Below the pieces are notes generated by a model. It was not told the origin of the DNA. It saw only the letters and a list, made by a program, of their open reading frames with translations, and did not search any database. From assembly GCF_012163135.1 (NCBI RefSeq), contig NZ_JAAVUP010000015.1, positions 1 through 58,468 on the forward strand: a stretch of DNA of 58,468 bases. The letters run 5' to 3'. The position numbers and the translations under genes were made by a program. The stretch is from Neoroseomonas oryzicola (GTDB taxonomy: Bacteria; Pseudomonadota; Alphaproteobacteria; Acetobacterales; Acetobacteraceae). Shown here in pieces: positions 45,440 to 55,592 of the stretch (the stretch's first letter is position 1; each line of letters opens with the position of its first letter).

Positions 45440-46476
45440 GCCGCGTCGTTCAGGTGGCAGGCGCTGCGCTGCCCCGGGGCGACTTCCTTCAGCACCGGGC
45501 GTTCGACGCGGCAGCGTTCCATCGCGTGCGGGCAGCGCGGGTGGAAATGGCAGCCCTGCGGCGGGTTCAGCGGCGAGGGGATCTCCCCCTTCACCACGGA
45601 GAAGGCGCGCTTGCGGCTTTCGATCCGCGGCACGGCGTCGAGCAGCGACTTCGTGTAGGGATGGTTGGGCCGCGCGAAGACCGTCTCGCTCGGCGCTTCC
45701 TCGACCACGCGGCCGAGATACATGATCACGACGCGGTCGCTGATGTGCTCCACCACGCCAAGGTCGTGGCTGATGAAGAGGTAGGTGAGGTCGAGCTCGG
45801 TGCGGAGCTTGATGAACAGGTTCAGGATCTGCGCCTGGATCGAGACGTCGAGCGCGGCGACCGCCTCGTCGCAGACGATGAAGTCGGGCTTCACCGCGAG
45901 CGCGCGCGCGATGCCGATGCGCTGGCGCTGCCCGCCCGAGAACTGGTGCGGGTAGCGGCGCTTGAAGGCGGGGTCGAGGCCCGCGCGGCGCATCTGCTCA
46001 TCGACATAGGCGTCGTAGCCGGCACGGCTGACGATGCCGTGGACCAGCGGCGCCTCACCCACGATGTCCGCGACCCGCATGCGCGGGTTCAGCGAGGCAT
46101 AGGGGTCCTGGAAGATCATCTGCGTGCGCAGCTTCATCTCCCGCGCCGCCGCGGCGTCGAGCGAGCGGATGTCCATGCCGTTGCGCAGGATGGTGCCGTC
46201 CGAGGGCGGCAGGATGCCCGCGACCATGCGGCCGAGCGTCGACTTGCCGCAGCCGGATTCGCCGACGAGGCCGACCACCTCGCCCTTGCGGACGGTGAGG
46301 TCGACGCCGTCGACGGCGTGCACCACTTCCTCTTTCACGGGCGCGCCGAGGCGCTTCGCGATGCGTCCGGCGAGGTCGAGTTTCTTCTCGAAGCGCCGGG
46401 AGATGCCGCGCAGTTCCATCATCGGCGCGCCGGCGTCGATGGCGCGGATCGGGGGGGCGGTCATGGCGGCGCTCAT
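45436..46476 (-). CDS. Oligopeptide/dipeptide ABC importer ATPase (DppF-type)
   Basis: The 346-residue ATPase has Walker A GESGCGKST, signature SGGQRQRIGIARAL, Walker B FIVCDEAVAALD and the C-terminal OppF/DppF extension with the Cys-rich GCHFHPRCPHAMERC. It energises import with its DppD-type partner. The start overlaps that gene's stop by 4 bases. The Walker B follow-up reads DEAV rather than DEPV. Substrate unknown (peptide, opine or related). Confidence 0.93.
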   Translation of the reverse strand: MSAAMTAPPIRAIDAGAPMMELRGISRRFEKKLDLAGRIAKRLGAPVKEEVVHAVDGVDLTVRKGEVVGLVGESGCGKSTLGRMVAGILPPSDGTILRNGMDIRSLDAAAAREMKLRTQMIFQDPYASLNPRMRVADIVGEAPLVHGIVSRAGYDAYVDEQMRRAGLDPAFKRRYPHQFSGGQRQRIGIARALAVKPDFIVCDEAVAALDVSIQAQILNLFIKLRTELDLTYLFISHDLGVVEHISDRVVIMYLGRVVEEAPSETVFARPNHPYTKSLLDAVPRIESRKRAFSVVKGEIPSPLNPPQGCHFHPRCPHAMERCRVERPVLKEVAPGQRSACHLNDAA

Positions 46477-47459
46477 GCGGCCTGCTCCGCGGTTTCGGTC
46501 AGGGGGCGGAAGCAGCGCACCTCGCGGCCGGGCAGGATCTCGTTGATCTCGGGTTCGGCGAGGCAGGCCTCGGCCGCGCGCGGGCAGCGCGAGCGGAACG
46601 CGCAGCCCGGCGGAAGGCTGAGCAGCGAGGGCGTCATGCCGGGGATCTGCCGCAGCGGTTCGCCGCGCTTGTTGCGCGACGGCACGCTGCCGATCAGCCC
46701 CGCGGTGTAGGGATGCAGCGGGCGGTCCAGCACGTCGGAGACCGCGCCGTGTTCCACCACGCGCCCGGCGTACATCACCGCGATGTCGTCGGCGAGGCCG
46801 GCGACGACCGAGAGGTCGTGCGTGATCCAGATCAGCGAGGTGCCGGTGGTCTGCGCGAGCTTCTGCACCTCGGCCAGGATCTGGCCCTGGATGGTCACGT
46901 CGAGCGCCGTGGTCGGTTCGTCCGCGACGATGAGGTCCGGTTCGTGGAGCAGCGCGATGGCGATGGCCACGCGCTGGCGCATGCCGCCCGAGAACTGGTG
47001 CGGGTAGGATTTCAGCCGCTCGTCCGGGGAGGGGATGCCCACCATGCCGAGCGTGTCGCGGGCGCGCTGGCGGGCCTGCTCGTGGCTGACCTTCTTGTGG
47101 GCGAGCACCGTCTCGATCATCTGCGTGTCGATGCGCAGGACCGGGTTCAGCGTCATCATCGGGTCCTGGAAGATCATCGCGATGCGGTTGCCGCGCAGGT
47201 CGCGCATCTCCGCCTCGGTCGCCTTCGCGAGGTCGCGGCCCTGGAACAGGATCTGTCCGCCGACGATCCGCCCCGGCGGATCCACCAGGCCGATGACCGA
47301 GAAGCCGGTGACGGTCTTGCCCGAGCCGGATTCACCCACCAGGCCGAGCACCTTGCCGCGCTCCACCGTGAAGGACACGTCGTCGACGGCCCTCACCACG
47401 CCCGCGCGGGTGAAGAAGTGGGTCCGCAGGTTGCGGACCTCGAGGGTCGGTGCGGCCAT
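46473..47459 (-). CDS. Oligopeptide/dipeptide ABC importer ATPase (DppD-type)
   Basis: The 328-residue ATPase has Walker [11 protein letters not shown], signature [15 protein letters not shown], Walker [13 protein letters not shown] and the C-terminal [14 protein letters not shown] cluster found in DppD/OppD. It pairs with the DppF-type ATPase that follows. ATG at 47459 lies 2 bases after the permease stop; a longer frame runs back over the permease. Confidence 0.93.
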   Translation of the reverse strand: MAAPTLEVRNLRTHFFTRAGVVRAVDDVSFTVERGKVLGLVGESGSGKTVTGFSVIGLVDPPGRIVGGQILFQGRDLAKATEAEMRDLRGNRIAMIFQDPMMTLNPVLRIDTQMIETVLAHKKVSHEQARQRARDTLGMVGIPSPDERLKSYPHQFSGGMRQRVAIAIALLHEPDLIVADEPTTALDVTIQGQILAEVQKLAQTTGTSLIWITHDLSVVAGLADDIAVMYAGRVVEHGAVSDVLDRPLHPYTAGLIGSVPSRNKRGEPLRQIPGMTPSLLSLPPGCAFRSRCPRAAEACLAEPEINEILPGREVRCFRPLTETAEQAA

Positions 47460-47461
47460 CG

Positions 47462-48388
47462 TCACTTCTTCAGGCGCGGGTTCAACACGTCGCGCAGCTG
47501 ATCGCCCACCAGGTTGATGGAAACGATCGTCACCAGCAGCGCGATGCCGGGATAGAAGGAGATCCAGTACTTGCCCGAAAGCATGTACTCGTAGCCATTG
47601 GCGATGAGCAGGCCGAGCGAGGGCTCGGTGATCGGCACGCCGAGGCCGAGGAAGGACAGCGTCGCCTCGAGCGCAATGGCGCGCGCGACCTGCATCGTGG
47701 CGACCACGATCAGCGGCGGCAGGCAGTTCGGCAGCAGGTGGCGGAACAGGATTCGGTGCGTCGGCAGGGCGAGGCACTGCGCCGCCTCGATGTACTCGCG
47801 CCGGCGTTCCACCAGGGCGGTGCCGCGCACGGTGCGCGCGTAGTAGGCCCATTCCACGATCACCAGCGCGATGACCACGTTCATCACGCCCTTGCCGAGG
47901 AAGGCGAGGATCATCAGCGCGACGAGGATGGACGGGAAGGACAGCTGCAGGTCCACCAGGCGCATGATGACCGTGTCGGTCCGCCCGCCCGCATAGGCCG
48001 CGAGGAGGCCGAGCGACGCACCGACCATGCAGGCGATCAGCGCCGATCCCGCGCCGACCGTGAGCGAGATGCGCAGCCCGTACATGATGCCCGACATCAT
48101 GTCGCGGCCCTGGTCGTCGGTGCCGAGCCAATAGGTGAAGCCCGCGCCGCCCACCGTGCCGGGCTCCATCCGCCCGTCCATGATGTCGAGCTGCGCGAGG
48201 TCGTAGGGGTTCTGCGGCGCGATCACCGAGGCGAAGATCGCCACGAGCGCGATGATCGTGAAGACGATCAGCCCGCCCAGCGCGATCTTCGATTCCGCGA
48301 ATTCGGAGACGAAGCGGCGGAACGGCGTCTCGACCTTGTCCTTGCGCGGGGCGGCGGGCGCCGCCCCCTTCATCACGGCCTGGCTCAT
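47462..48388 (-). CDS. Dipeptide-type ABC importer permease (DppC-type)
   Basis: The 308-residue permease has the N-terminal OppC helix followed by five to six membrane helices and the EAA-type loop EYIEAAQCLALPTHRILFRHLLPN. It forms the inner-membrane pore with the DppB-type subunit, whose gene overlaps it by 4 bases (ATGA). Confidence 0.92.
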   Translation of the reverse strand: MSQAVMKGAAPAAPRKDKVETPFRRFVSEFAESKIALGGLIVFTIIALVAIFASVIAPQNPYDLAQLDIMDGRMEPGTVGGAGFTYWLGTDDQGRDMMSGIMYGLRISLTVGAGSALIACMVGASLGLLAAYAGGRTDTVIMRLVDLQLSFPSILVALMILAFLGKGVMNVVIALVIVEWAYYARTVRGTALVERRREYIEAAQCLALPTHRILFRHLLPNCLPPLIVVATMQVARAIALEATLSFLGLGVPITEPSLGLLIANGYEYMLSGKYWISFYPGIALLVTIVSINLVGDQLRDVLNPRLKK

Positions 48389-49392
48389 GTGCCCTTGTTC
48401 TCCAGCCTGACGCGCGGATCCAGCAGCGAGTAGGTGAGGTCGACCACCAGGTTGATGGTGATGAACATCATCACGATGATCATGAGGTAGGCGACGATCA
48501 CCGGGCGATCGAGCACGTTGATGCTGTCGATGATCAGCTTGCCCATGCCCGGCCAGGCGAAGACGCTTTCCGTCACCACCGAGAAGGCGATGGTGGAACC
48601 AAGCTCAAGGCCCACCACGGTCACGACCGGGATCAGGATGTTCTTGAAGACGTGCACGAAGGTGACGCGCGAGGCCGAGAGCCCCTTGGCGCGGGCGAAC
48701 TTCACGTAGTCCATCAGCATCGTCTCGCGCACGCCCGCACGGGTCAGGCGGATCACCAGGCTGATCTTGAACAGTGCGAGGTTGATCGCCGGCATGACCA
48801 TGTGCGCGAGGCCGTCGCCGGTCAGCCACGACCATTGCAGCCCGGCGCTGCAGGGCTGCAGCCCGATGAAGCCGAGCACCGAGCAGGTCTCCCCGCGCCC
48901 GGTCGAGGGCAGCCAGCCGAGCTGCACGGCGAAGACCATGATCAGCATCAGCCCGACCCAGAAGGTCGGCAGCGAGAAGCCGAGGATGGAGCCCGCCATG
49001 ATGGTCTTGGACGCCGCCGAGTTCGGCCGCAGCCCGGCATAGAGGCCGAGCGGCAGGCCGATCAGGATCGAGAGGAACATCGCCCCGAAGGCGAGTTCCA
49101 GCGTCGCCGGCATGCGCTGCAGGATCAGCTTCAGCGCCGGTTCGTTGAACACGAAGGACCGGCCGAGGTCGCCCTGCAGCGCATTGGTCAGGAAGACCAG
49201 GTATTGCTGCCAGAGCGGCAGGTCGAGGCCGAGGGCGCGGATGGCGCGCTCACGCTCGAGCTGGTCGGCGTCCGGGCTGATCAGGATCTCGACGGGGTCG
49301 CCGATGGCGTAGACGCCGACGAAGACGATGATCGACATCGCCAGCACGACGAGCAGCGCCTGCATCAGGCGCCGCACGAGGTAGACGGCCAT
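48385..49392 (-). CDS. Dipeptide-type ABC importer permease (DppB-type)
   Basis: The 335-residue permease begins MAVYLVRRLMQALLVVL, the standard DppB/OppB first helix, and has the EAA loop KFARAKGLSASRVTFVHVFKN. It forms the other half of the pore. Its gene lies 15 bases after the binding-protein stop and overlaps the DppC-type start. Confidence 0.93.
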   Translation of the reverse strand: MAVYLVRRLMQALLVVLAMSIIVFVGVYAIGDPVEILISPDADQLERERAIRALGLDLPLWQQYLVFLTNALQGDLGRSFVFNEPALKLILQRMPATLELAFGAMFLSILIGLPLGLYAGLRPNSAASKTIMAGSILGFSLPTFWVGLMLIMVFAVQLGWLPSTGRGETCSVLGFIGLQPCSAGLQWSWLTGDGLAHMVMPAINLALFKISLVIRLTRAGVRETMLMDYVKFARAKGLSASRVTFVHVFKNILIPVVTVVGLELGSTIAFSVVTESVFAWPGMGKLIIDSINVLDRPVIVAYLMIIVMMFITINLVVDLTYSLLDPRVRLENKGT

Positions 49393-49407
49393 CGGCTGTC
49401 CCTGCCG

Positions 49408-51003
49408 TCAGCGAGCCGCCGGGCGCAGATCCTGCGCCCGGGTCAGCTCGTCGTTGCGCGCGGTGTGCTCGAAGTTGCGCCGCGAGGCCCAGATGTTGGT
49501 CTGGATGTGCAGCGGCACCACGCCCACGTCCTGCATGGCGATGCGCATGGCGTCGACCACCAGCCGCTCGCGCTTCGCCTCGTCGAGTTCGGTCAGCGAC
49601 TGCGCCAGCAGGTCGTCCACCTGCGGGTTGGAGTAGCGGCCGCGATTGGACGCACCCCAGCCGCGCTCGGCGTTGAAGGTCGCCATGATGTTGCGCAGCG
49701 GGTGCGAGCCGTCCGGGTTGGAACCCCAGCCGATCAGGAAGGCCGAGTATTCCTGGCGGCCGGCACGGCCGATGAAGGTGGTCCAGGGCTGCGCCTCGAC
49801 CGCCGTGCGGACGCCGATGCGCGTCCACATCTGGCCGATCGCCTGGATGATGCGGGAATCGTTGATGTAGCGGTCGTTCGGGCCGTTCAGCTGGATGCGG
49901 AAGCCGTTCGGGTAGCCGGCCTCGGCCAGCAGGCGGCGAGCGCCGTCCGGATCGTAGGCCGGCGCGGGGAGGTCGGCGACGAAGCCGAAGACGCCCTGCG
50001 GCAGGAACTGGTTGGCCGGCACGGCCGCACCTTCCATGACGCGGTCGACGATGGCGCGCCGATCGATCGCCATGGACAGCGCGCGCCGCACGCGCACGTC
50101 GCGCAGCGGGTTGCGGCCCAGCGGGCGGCCGTCATTGTCGGTCACGAAGGGCGAATTCTCGGTCGCCGCGCGCTGGAAATCGAGGCCGAGGAAGATCAGC
50201 CGCAGGCCGACCGTCTCGGACAGGCGCACGCGGTTGTCCTGGCGCAGCTTCGCGAGGTCGGAGGTCGGCACCTGGTCGATCAGGTCCACGTCGCCCGCCA
50301 GCAGCGCCGCGGTGCGCGCCGCGTCGTTGGTGATCATGCGGTAGTTGACGCGCTGGAAGGGCGCGCGTTCGCCCCAGTAGCCGTCCCAGCGCTCGAACTC
50401 GATGCGGTCGCCGTTGCGGTGCGTCACCGCGCGATAGGGGCCGGTGCCGGCCGCGGCGCGCAGCGCGTTGAAGTCCTCGGTCGTCGCGTTCTCGGCGGTT
50501 TCCTTGTCGATGATGCGGACATTCGTCATGTCGAGCGGCATCAGCGGGTAGGGCTGCGCGGTGTGCAGGCGGATGGTCAGCGGGTCGACGATCTCGATCC
50601 GCGTCAGCGGGCGGGAATAGACCGCGAAGGAGGACGGGCTGTTCGGCACGTTCGGCAGGCGCTGGAGCGTGAAGGCCACGTCCTCGGCCGTGAAGGCGTT
50701 GCCGTTGTGGAAGCGCACGTTCGGGCGCAGGCGGAATTCCCACACCGTGGGTTCCACCGCGCGCCATTCGGTCGCGAGGCCCGGGATGTTGCGCGACTGG
50801 GCGTCGGTGTTCACCAGTTTGTCGAAGATGGTGTCCGCGACGGCGTTGTTCGGCGACAGCTGGTGGTAGTGCGGATCGATGGAAGTGACCGGCGCGCCGA
50901 CGGCGATGGTGGCCGTCTGCGCCGAGGCCTGCGCCGCCGACAGCGCGAGCGCGGCCATGGCGGCGGACGCGGCCAAACGGCCCCGACGGTTCTTCGTCTT
51001 CAT
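49408..51003 (-). CDS. ABC importer substrate-binding protein, family 5 (operon member)
   Basis: The 531-residue product has an N-terminal signal peptide cut after ASAQ and the family-5 binding fold, with LRPNVRFHNGNAFTAEDVAF and GRNPLRDVRVRRALSMAIDR. It is the first gene of the BCDF importer operon and should be its main binding protein. It is divergent from a close paralogue at 51105; the two share about 101 bases of control DNA and many identical blocks. Confidence 0.92.
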   Translation of the reverse strand: MKTKNRRGRLAASAAMAALALSAAQASAQTATIAVGAPVTSIDPHYHQLSPNNAVADTIFDKLVNTDAQSRNIPGLATEWRAVEPTVWEFRLRPNVRFHNGNAFTAEDVAFTLQRLPNVPNSPSSFAVYSRPLTRIEIVDPLTIRLHTAQPYPLMPLDMTNVRIIDKETAENATTEDFNALRAAAGTGPYRAVTHRNGDRIEFERWDGYWGERAPFQRVNYRMITNDAARTAALLAGDVDLIDQVPTSDLAKLRQDNRVRLSETVGLRLIFLGLDFQRAATENSPFVTDNDGRPLGRNPLRDVRVRRALSMAIDRRAIVDRVMEGAAVPANQFLPQGVFGFVADLPAPAYDPDGARRLLAEAGYPNGFRIQLNGPNDRYINDSRIIQAIGQMWTRIGVRTAVEAQPWTTFIGRAGRQEYSAFLIGWGSNPDGSHPLRNIMATFNAERGWGASNRGRYSNPQVDDLLAQSLTELDEAKRERLVVDAMRIAMQDVGVVPLHIQTNIWASRRNFEHTARNDELTRAQDLRPAAR

Positions 51004-51104
51004 GAAGCGCTCCCCAGCGTATCGAACGAATTCCCCTTGTAGCAGCCCGCCCGGAGCGCCGCTAGGCTGCCACCTTTCGTCCCATTCCTGCCGGAGAGGA
51101 ATTC

Positions 51105-52679
51105 ATGAAGCGAACGACCATGGGGCACGCCGTGCTCGCCACGGCGCTGCTGGTCGGCGGCCATGCCGCGGCGCAGAACCTGACCATCGGGATCGGCGGG
51201 TCGCCGACCTCCCTCGACCCGCACTTCTACAACGCCTCCCCCAACAGCAGCCTGACCCAGCACCTGTTCGACACGCTGGTGGAACGCGATGCGCAGGCGC
51301 GTCTGCGGCCGATGCTCGCCGAGAGCTGGCGCGCGGTCGAACCGACCGTCTGGGAATTCAAGCTGCGGCCCGGCGTGAAGTGGCATGACGGGCGGGACTT
51401 CACCGCCGACGACGTCGCCTTCACCATCGAGCGCGTGCCGACCGTGCGCAACAGCCCCGGTTCCTTCGCCGGGCTGATCCGCGCCATCACTCGCATCGAG
51501 GTGGTGGACCCGCTGACCATCCGCTTCCACACCGCCGCGCCGCACCCGCTGCTGCCGACCGAGCTCGCCTCGATCCAGGTCATCTCCCGCCACGCCGGCA
51601 CGGGGGCGGAGACGGACCAGTACAATTCCGGCCAGGCCGCGATCGGCACCGGGCCCTATCGCCTGGTCTCCTACCGGTCCGGCGACCGCACCGAATTCGC
51701 GCGCAACGACGGCTACTGGGCCGGCGCGCAGCCCTGGGCGCGCGTGTCCTACCGCTTCATCGCCAATGACCCCTCGCGCACCGCGGCGCTGCTGGCGGGC
51801 GATGTCGACGTGATCGACCAGGTGCCCTCCTCGGATCTCGCGCGGCTGCGCCGGGAGCAGCGCATCAGCCTGTTCGAGATCCAGGGCCTGCGCCTGATCT
51901 ACCTGATCCCGGACTATTCGAAGGCCGAGAACCCGCTCTGGGTCACCGACAACAACGGCCAGGCGCTGGCGCGCAACCCCTTCCATGACCTGCGCGTGCG
52001 TCGTGCCATGTCGATGGCGGTGGACCGCGCCGCGCTGTCCGAGCGCGTGATGGAAGGCACAGCGCGCCCGACCGGGCAGTGGCTGCCGCAGGGCGCCTTC
52101 GGCTACAATCCGGACGTCCCGGCGCCGGCCTACGATCCGGACGGCGCGCGGCGGCTGCTCGCCGATGCCGGCTTCCCGCAGGGCTTCCGCATCACCCTGT
52201 CCTGCCCCAACGACCGCTACCCCAACGATGCGCGCACCTGCCAGGCGGTGGCGCAGATGTGGACGCGCATCGGCGTGCGGACCGAGGTGCAGGCGCTGCC
52301 CTGGGCGACCTATTCCGCCCGCACCTCGCGCCAGGAATTCAACATGCGCATGGGCGGCTGGGGCAGCGTGACCGGTGAGGCGTCCTACATGCTGGTCAAC
52401 ATCTTCGGCACCTATGACCGCGAGCGCCGGCGCGGGGCGTCGAATTCCTCGCGCTATTCCAACGCGGCGCTCGACGCGCTGACGGAACGCGCCGCGGCGA
52501 CGCTCGACGACGCGCAGCGCGAGGCGATGCTGCGCGAGACGGTGCGCATGGTCGCGGACGACCAGGCGATGATCCCGCTGTTCCAGCTGGTGAACTTCTG
52601 GGCGGCGCGGCGCGGCTTCGCCTACGAGGCGCGGATGGACGAGCGCACCACGGCCATGTCGACGCGGCCGGCGAACTGA
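51105..52679 (+). CDS. ABC importer substrate-binding protein, family 5 (divergent paralogue)
   Basis: The 524-residue product has a Sec signal peptide cut after HAAAQ and the same architecture as the 49408 protein, including LRPGVKWHDGRDFTADDVAF and ARNPFHDLRVRRAMSMAVDR. It probably feeds the same permease with a different ligand range. Divergent placement from the operon suggests shared control. ATG at 51105 follows GGAGAGG. A family B repeat follows the stop. Confidence 0.91.
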   Translation: MKRTTMGHAVLATALLVGGHAAAQNLTIGIGGSPTSLDPHFYNASPNSSLTQHLFDTLVERDAQARLRPMLAESWRAVEPTVWEFKLRPGVKWHDGRDFTADDVAFTIERVPTVRNSPGSFAGLIRAITRIEVVDPLTIRFHTAAPHPLLPTELASIQVISRHAGTGAETDQYNSGQAAIGTGPYRLVSYRSGDRTEFARNDGYWAGAQPWARVSYRFIANDPSRTAALLAGDVDVIDQVPSSDLARLRREQRISLFEIQGLRLIYLIPDYSKAENPLWVTDNNGQALARNPFHDLRVRRAMSMAVDRAALSERVMEGTARPTGQWLPQGAFGYNPDVPAPAYDPDGARRLLADAGFPQGFRITLSCPNDRYPNDARTCQAVAQMWTRIGVRTEVQALPWATYSARTSRQEFNMRMGGWGSVTGEASYMLVNIFGTYDRERRRGASNSSRYSNAALDALTERAAATLDDAQREAMLRETVRMVADDQAMIPLFQLVNFWAARRGFAYEARMDERTTAMSTRPAN

Positions 52680-52681
52680 GC

Positions 52682-52733
52682 GGAGGGGCGCCGCCGCTCC
52701 AGGCCACCCAGCCGAGGGCCGAAAGGCCCTCGG
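52682..52733 (+). repeat. Family B hairpin repeat, third unit
   Basis: Imperfect hairpin GGAGGGGCG.../...CGCTCC (52682-52700) then perfect 9-bp hairpin CCGAGGGCC/GGCCCTCGG with loop GAAA (52712-52733). Same order and spacing as the left unit at 45161. Sits between the convergent binding-protein and gdx stops. Confidence 0.65.
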
Positions 52734-52755
52734 TAGCCGGGATCCGGCACCGGCG

Positions 52756-53067
52756 TCAGGCGAGCTTCAGGCCGACGATCCCAGCGAGGATCAGGCCGAC
52801 GCAGGCAAGGCGCATCGCCGTCGCCGCCTCCCCGAACAGAACGATGCCGAGCAGGACGGTCCCGACCGTGCCGATGCCGGTCCAGACGGCATAGGCGGTG
52901 CCGAGCGGCAGCGTCTTCAGCGCCAGCCCCAGCAGCGCGAGACTGACGATCATGCTGACGACCGTCAGCACGGTGGGCACGGGCCGCGTGAAGCCCTCGG
53001 TGTACTTCAGGCCGATGGCCCAGCCGATTTCGGACAGTCCGGCGGCCAGCAGATAGATCCACCCCAT
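52756..53067 (-). CDS. gdx: Guanidinium exporter of the SMR family (Gdx/SugE)
   Basis: The 103-residue protein has four helices and SMR marks: Glu in [21 protein letters not shown] and [14 protein letters not shown]. The Gdx-type features are the [13 protein letters not shown] stretch and TRPVPT loop; EmrE-type proteins differ here. It exports guanidinium in exchange for protons at the inner membrane. A guanidine-II riboswitch lies in its leader, which strongly supports this substrate. ATG at 53067 gives the family length; the upstream frame crosses the riboswitch. Confidence 0.93.
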   Translation of the reverse strand: MGWIYLLAAGLSEIGWAIGLKYTEGFTRPVPTVLTVVSMIVSLALLGLALKTLPLGTAYAVWTGIGTVGTVLLGIVLFGEAATAMRLACVGLILAGIVGLKLA

Positions 53068-53090
53068 CACAGGTCCCCTTCGGTGCCTGT

Positions 53091-53142
53091 GGCGGGGCCG
53101 TCCCCACCGTTGCGATCGACGCGCCGGGGTCGTCCCCGGCGC
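53091..53142 (-). promoter_or_regulatory. Guanidine-II (mini-ykkC) riboswitch
   Basis: On the minus strand, 5' to 3': a 9-bp perfect stem (53142-53134 with 53129-53121) with loop ACGA; a 12-base linker; then a 7-bp stem (53108-53102 with 53097-53091) with loop ACGG. Two GC stems capped by ACGR, 12 bases apart, define the guanidine-II class, which binds guanidinium as a kissing-loop dimer. It ends 24 bases before the gdx ATG. Downstream, CACAGG (53091-53086) can pair with CCTGTG (53073-53068) around the ribosome site AAGGGG, a likely translational switch. Confidence 0.85.
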
Positions 53143-53237
53143 CGGTCCCTTTGCGTTGCGCGCAGCCGCCACACCAACCCTGCGCGCGATACCCTTCGCC
53201 CCCCCGATGACCGGGTCATCGGCGCGGCTCGGCGGTA

Positions 53238-54584
53238 TCAGCCCTGCCGCCCCGCCACGAAGCGCTCGAGCCAGTGGATGGTGTACTCGCCGGACTGGAA
53301 TTCCGGATCGTCCATCACCGCCTGGTGCAGCGGCAGCGTGGTGCGGATGCCGGCGACGACCATCTCGCTCAGCGCGCGGCGCATGCGGCCGATCGCCTCG
53401 GGGCGGGACGGCGCGTGGACCACCAGCTTCGCCACCAGGCTGTCGTAGTGCGGCGGCACGGTATAGCCGGAATACAGCGCGCTATCGACGCGCACGCCGA
53501 GGCCTCCCGGCGCGTGGTAGGTGTTCACGCGGCCGGGGCTCGGCGCGAAGGTCTCGGGGTCCTCGGCGGTGATGCGGCATTCGATCGCATGGCCGGCGAA
53601 GCGGATGTCGCCCTGCCCGTAGCCGAGCGGTTCCCCCGCCGCGATGCGGATCTGTTCCTTCACCAGGTCGATGCCGCAGACCATCTCGGTCACCGGGTGT
53701 TCGACCTGCAGGCGGGTGTTCATCTCGATGAAGGCGAACTGCCCGTCCTGCCAGAGGAACTCGAGCGTGCCGGCATTGCGGTAGCCGAGCTTCGCCAGCG
53801 CCGAGGTCACGCGCGCACCGAGCGCCTCGCGGTCCGCGGCCGACAGCACCGGGCTGCCGGCTTCCTCGACCAGCTTCTGGTGGCGGCGCTGCAGCGAGCA
53901 GTCGCGTTCGCCGAAATGCACGACGTTGCCGTGGGTGTCGGCCAGCACCTGCAGCTCGATGTGCCGCGGGCGGTCGAGGTACTTCTCCATGTAGACGCTG
54001 TCGTCGCCGAAGGCCGACTTCGCCTCGGTGCGCGCGACGCGCCAGGCTTCCTCGAGCTCATCGGCCGAACGCGCCACCTTCATGCCGCGCCCGCCGCCGC
54101 CGGCCGCGGCCTTGATCAGCACCGGGTACTTGATCTGGTCCGCGACGGCGCGCGCTTCCTCGAGCGATTCGAGCGCGCCCGGCGAACCCGGCACCAGCGG
54201 CACGTCGAGCCGCCGCATCGCGTCCTTCGCGGCGATCTTGTCGCCCATCATGCGGATGTGGTCGGGCGAGGGACCGATGAACTTCAGCCCGTGCGCCTCC
54301 ACCATCTCGGCGAAGCGGGCGTTCTCGGACAGGAAGCCGTAGCCGGGATGCACCGCATCCGCCCCCGTGATGGTCGCGGCGGACAGGATGGCGGCGGTGT
54401 TGAGGTAGGAGTCGCGCGCATTCGGCGGGCCGATGCACACGCTCTCATCCGCCAGGCGCACATGCATCGCCGTCGCGTCGGCCGTGGAATGCACGGCGAC
54501 GGTGCGGATGCCCATCTCCTGGCAGGCGCGATGGACGCGGAGCGCGATCTCGCCCCGGTTCGCGATCAGGACCTTGCCGAACAT
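53238..54584 (-). CDS. accC: Acetyl-CoA carboxylase, biotin carboxylase subunit
   Basis: The 448-residue ATP-grasp enzyme has the ATP-binding Gly-rich loop [27 protein letters not shown] and the active-site [15 protein letters not shown] region. It carboxylates biotin on AccB with bicarbonate and ATP. It follows accB by 85 bases in an aroQ-accB-accC operon. ATG at 54584 is preferred; GTG at 54587 is one codon earlier. Confidence 0.95.
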   Translation of the reverse strand: MFGKVLIANRGEIALRVHRACQEMGIRTVAVHSTADATAMHVRLADESVCIGPPNARDSYLNTAAILSAATITGADAVHPGYGFLSENARFAEMVEAHGLKFIGPSPDHIRMMGDKIAAKDAMRRLDVPLVPGSPGALESLEEARAVADQIKYPVLIKAAAGGGGRGMKVARSADELEEAWRVARTEAKSAFGDDSVYMEKYLDRPRHIELQVLADTHGNVVHFGERDCSLQRRHQKLVEEAGSPVLSAADREALGARVTSALAKLGYRNAGTLEFLWQDGQFAFIEMNTRLQVEHPVTEMVCGIDLVKEQIRIAAGEPLGYGQGDIRFAGHAIECRITAEDPETFAPSPGRVNTYHAPGGLGVRVDSALYSGYTVPPHYDSLVAKLVVHAPSRPEAIGRMRRALSEMVVAGIRTTLPLHQAVMDDPEFQSGEYTIHWLERFVAGRQG

Positions 54585-54669
54585 CACGCTTTCCCCGCGT
54601 CGCTGCGCGCCGCCCGGGAGCCGGCCGATTCAGACCTCCAGGCCTGCGGCCTTCCAGTCATCGGACGGC

Positions 54670-55143
54670 TCATTCGATGATCATCAGCGGCTCGCCGTAT
54701 TCGACCGGCATGCCGCTCTCGACCAGGATCCGGGTCACCGTGCCGGCGCGCGGGGCCTTGATCTGGTTGAAGGTCTTCATCGCCTCGATCAGCAGCAGGG
54801 TCTGGCCCTGCGTGACCTTGGCGCCGACCGCGACGAACTGCGCGGCGCCCGGTTCGGGCGAGAGGTAGGCGACGCCCACCATGGGGCTCGTCACCGCGCC
54901 GGGGTGGTCGGCATCGAGCGCCTCGGCCGCGGCGGGCGTGGCCGCGGGCGCGGCGGCGGCGGCCACCGGCGCGGCGGCGACGGCCACGGGCTGCATCACG
55001 GGAGCCGCGACGACGGCCTGGCGCACGACGCGCAGCCGCGCCTCGCCGTCGACCAGCTCGATCTCGGTCAGGTCCGTATCGCGCAGGATCTGCGCCAGCT
55101 CGCGAATCGCGGCGGCGTCGAATTCGATGAAGTTGCCCATCAT
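54670..55143 (-). CDS. accB: Acetyl-CoA carboxylase biotin carboxyl carrier protein
   Basis: The 157-residue protein has an N-terminal head, an Ala/Pro-rich flexible linker (about residues 45-75), and a lipoyl-like barrel with biotinylated Lys123 in [10 protein letters not shown]. It carries biotin between AccC and the carboxyltransferase. ATG at 55143 overlaps the aroQ stop by 4 bases (ATGA), fixing the start over the neighbouring ATG at 55140. Confidence 0.94.
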   Translation of the reverse strand: MMGNFIEFDAAAIRELAQILRDTDLTEIELVDGEARLRVVRQAVVAAPVMQPVAVAAAPVAAAAAPAATPAAAEALDADHPGAVTSPMVGVAYLSPEPGAAQFVAVGAKVTQGQTLLLIEAMKTFNQIKAPRAGTVTRILVESGMPVEYGEPLMIIE

Positions 55144-55592
55144 TCCTCGTCCTGCTCGACCAGATCCGCCATGGCGCGGATGGCGAGCGCGTAGCCCCCC
55201 ACGCCGAGGCCGCAGATCACGCCCGTCGCCGCCTTGGAGACGTAGCTGTTGTGCCGGAATTCCTCCCGGCGATGAATGTTCGTGATGTGCACCTCGATCA
55301 CCGGCAGGTCGACGGCGAGCAGCGCGTCCATGACCGCGATCGAGGTGGTGGTGTAGCCGGCGGGATTGATCACGATCCCCGCGGCGCGCCCCCGGCATTC
55401 CTGGATCCAGGTGACGAGTTCGCCCTCGGCGTTGGTCTGCCGGAAGTCGATGGCGAGGCCATACTCCTCGGCCGTCTCGGCGCAGAGCGCCTCGACGTCG
55501 TCGAGGGTGGCGGTGCCGTACTTCTCCGGCTCGCGCACGCCGAGCATGTTGAGGTTCGGTCCGTTCAGGACCACGATCAGGGGCGGACTCAC
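55140..55592 (-). CDS. aroQ: Type II 3-dehydroquinate dehydratase
   Basis: The 150-residue enzyme has the type II signature [18 protein letters not shown] with the lid Arg/Tyr, [13 protein letters not shown], and the catalytic His in [18 protein letters not shown]. It makes dehydroshikimate in the shikimate pathway. GTG at 55592 gives the family length and start. It heads the aroQ-accB-accC operon and is divergent from thiS by 129 bases. Confidence 0.94.
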   Translation of the reverse strand: MSPPLIVVLNGPNLNMLGVREPEKYGTATLDDVEALCAETAEEYGLAIDFRQTNAEGELVTWIQECRGRAAGIVINPAGYTTTSIAVMDALLAVDLPVIEVHITNIHRREEFRHNSYVSKAATGVICGLGVGGYALAIRAMADLVEQDEE

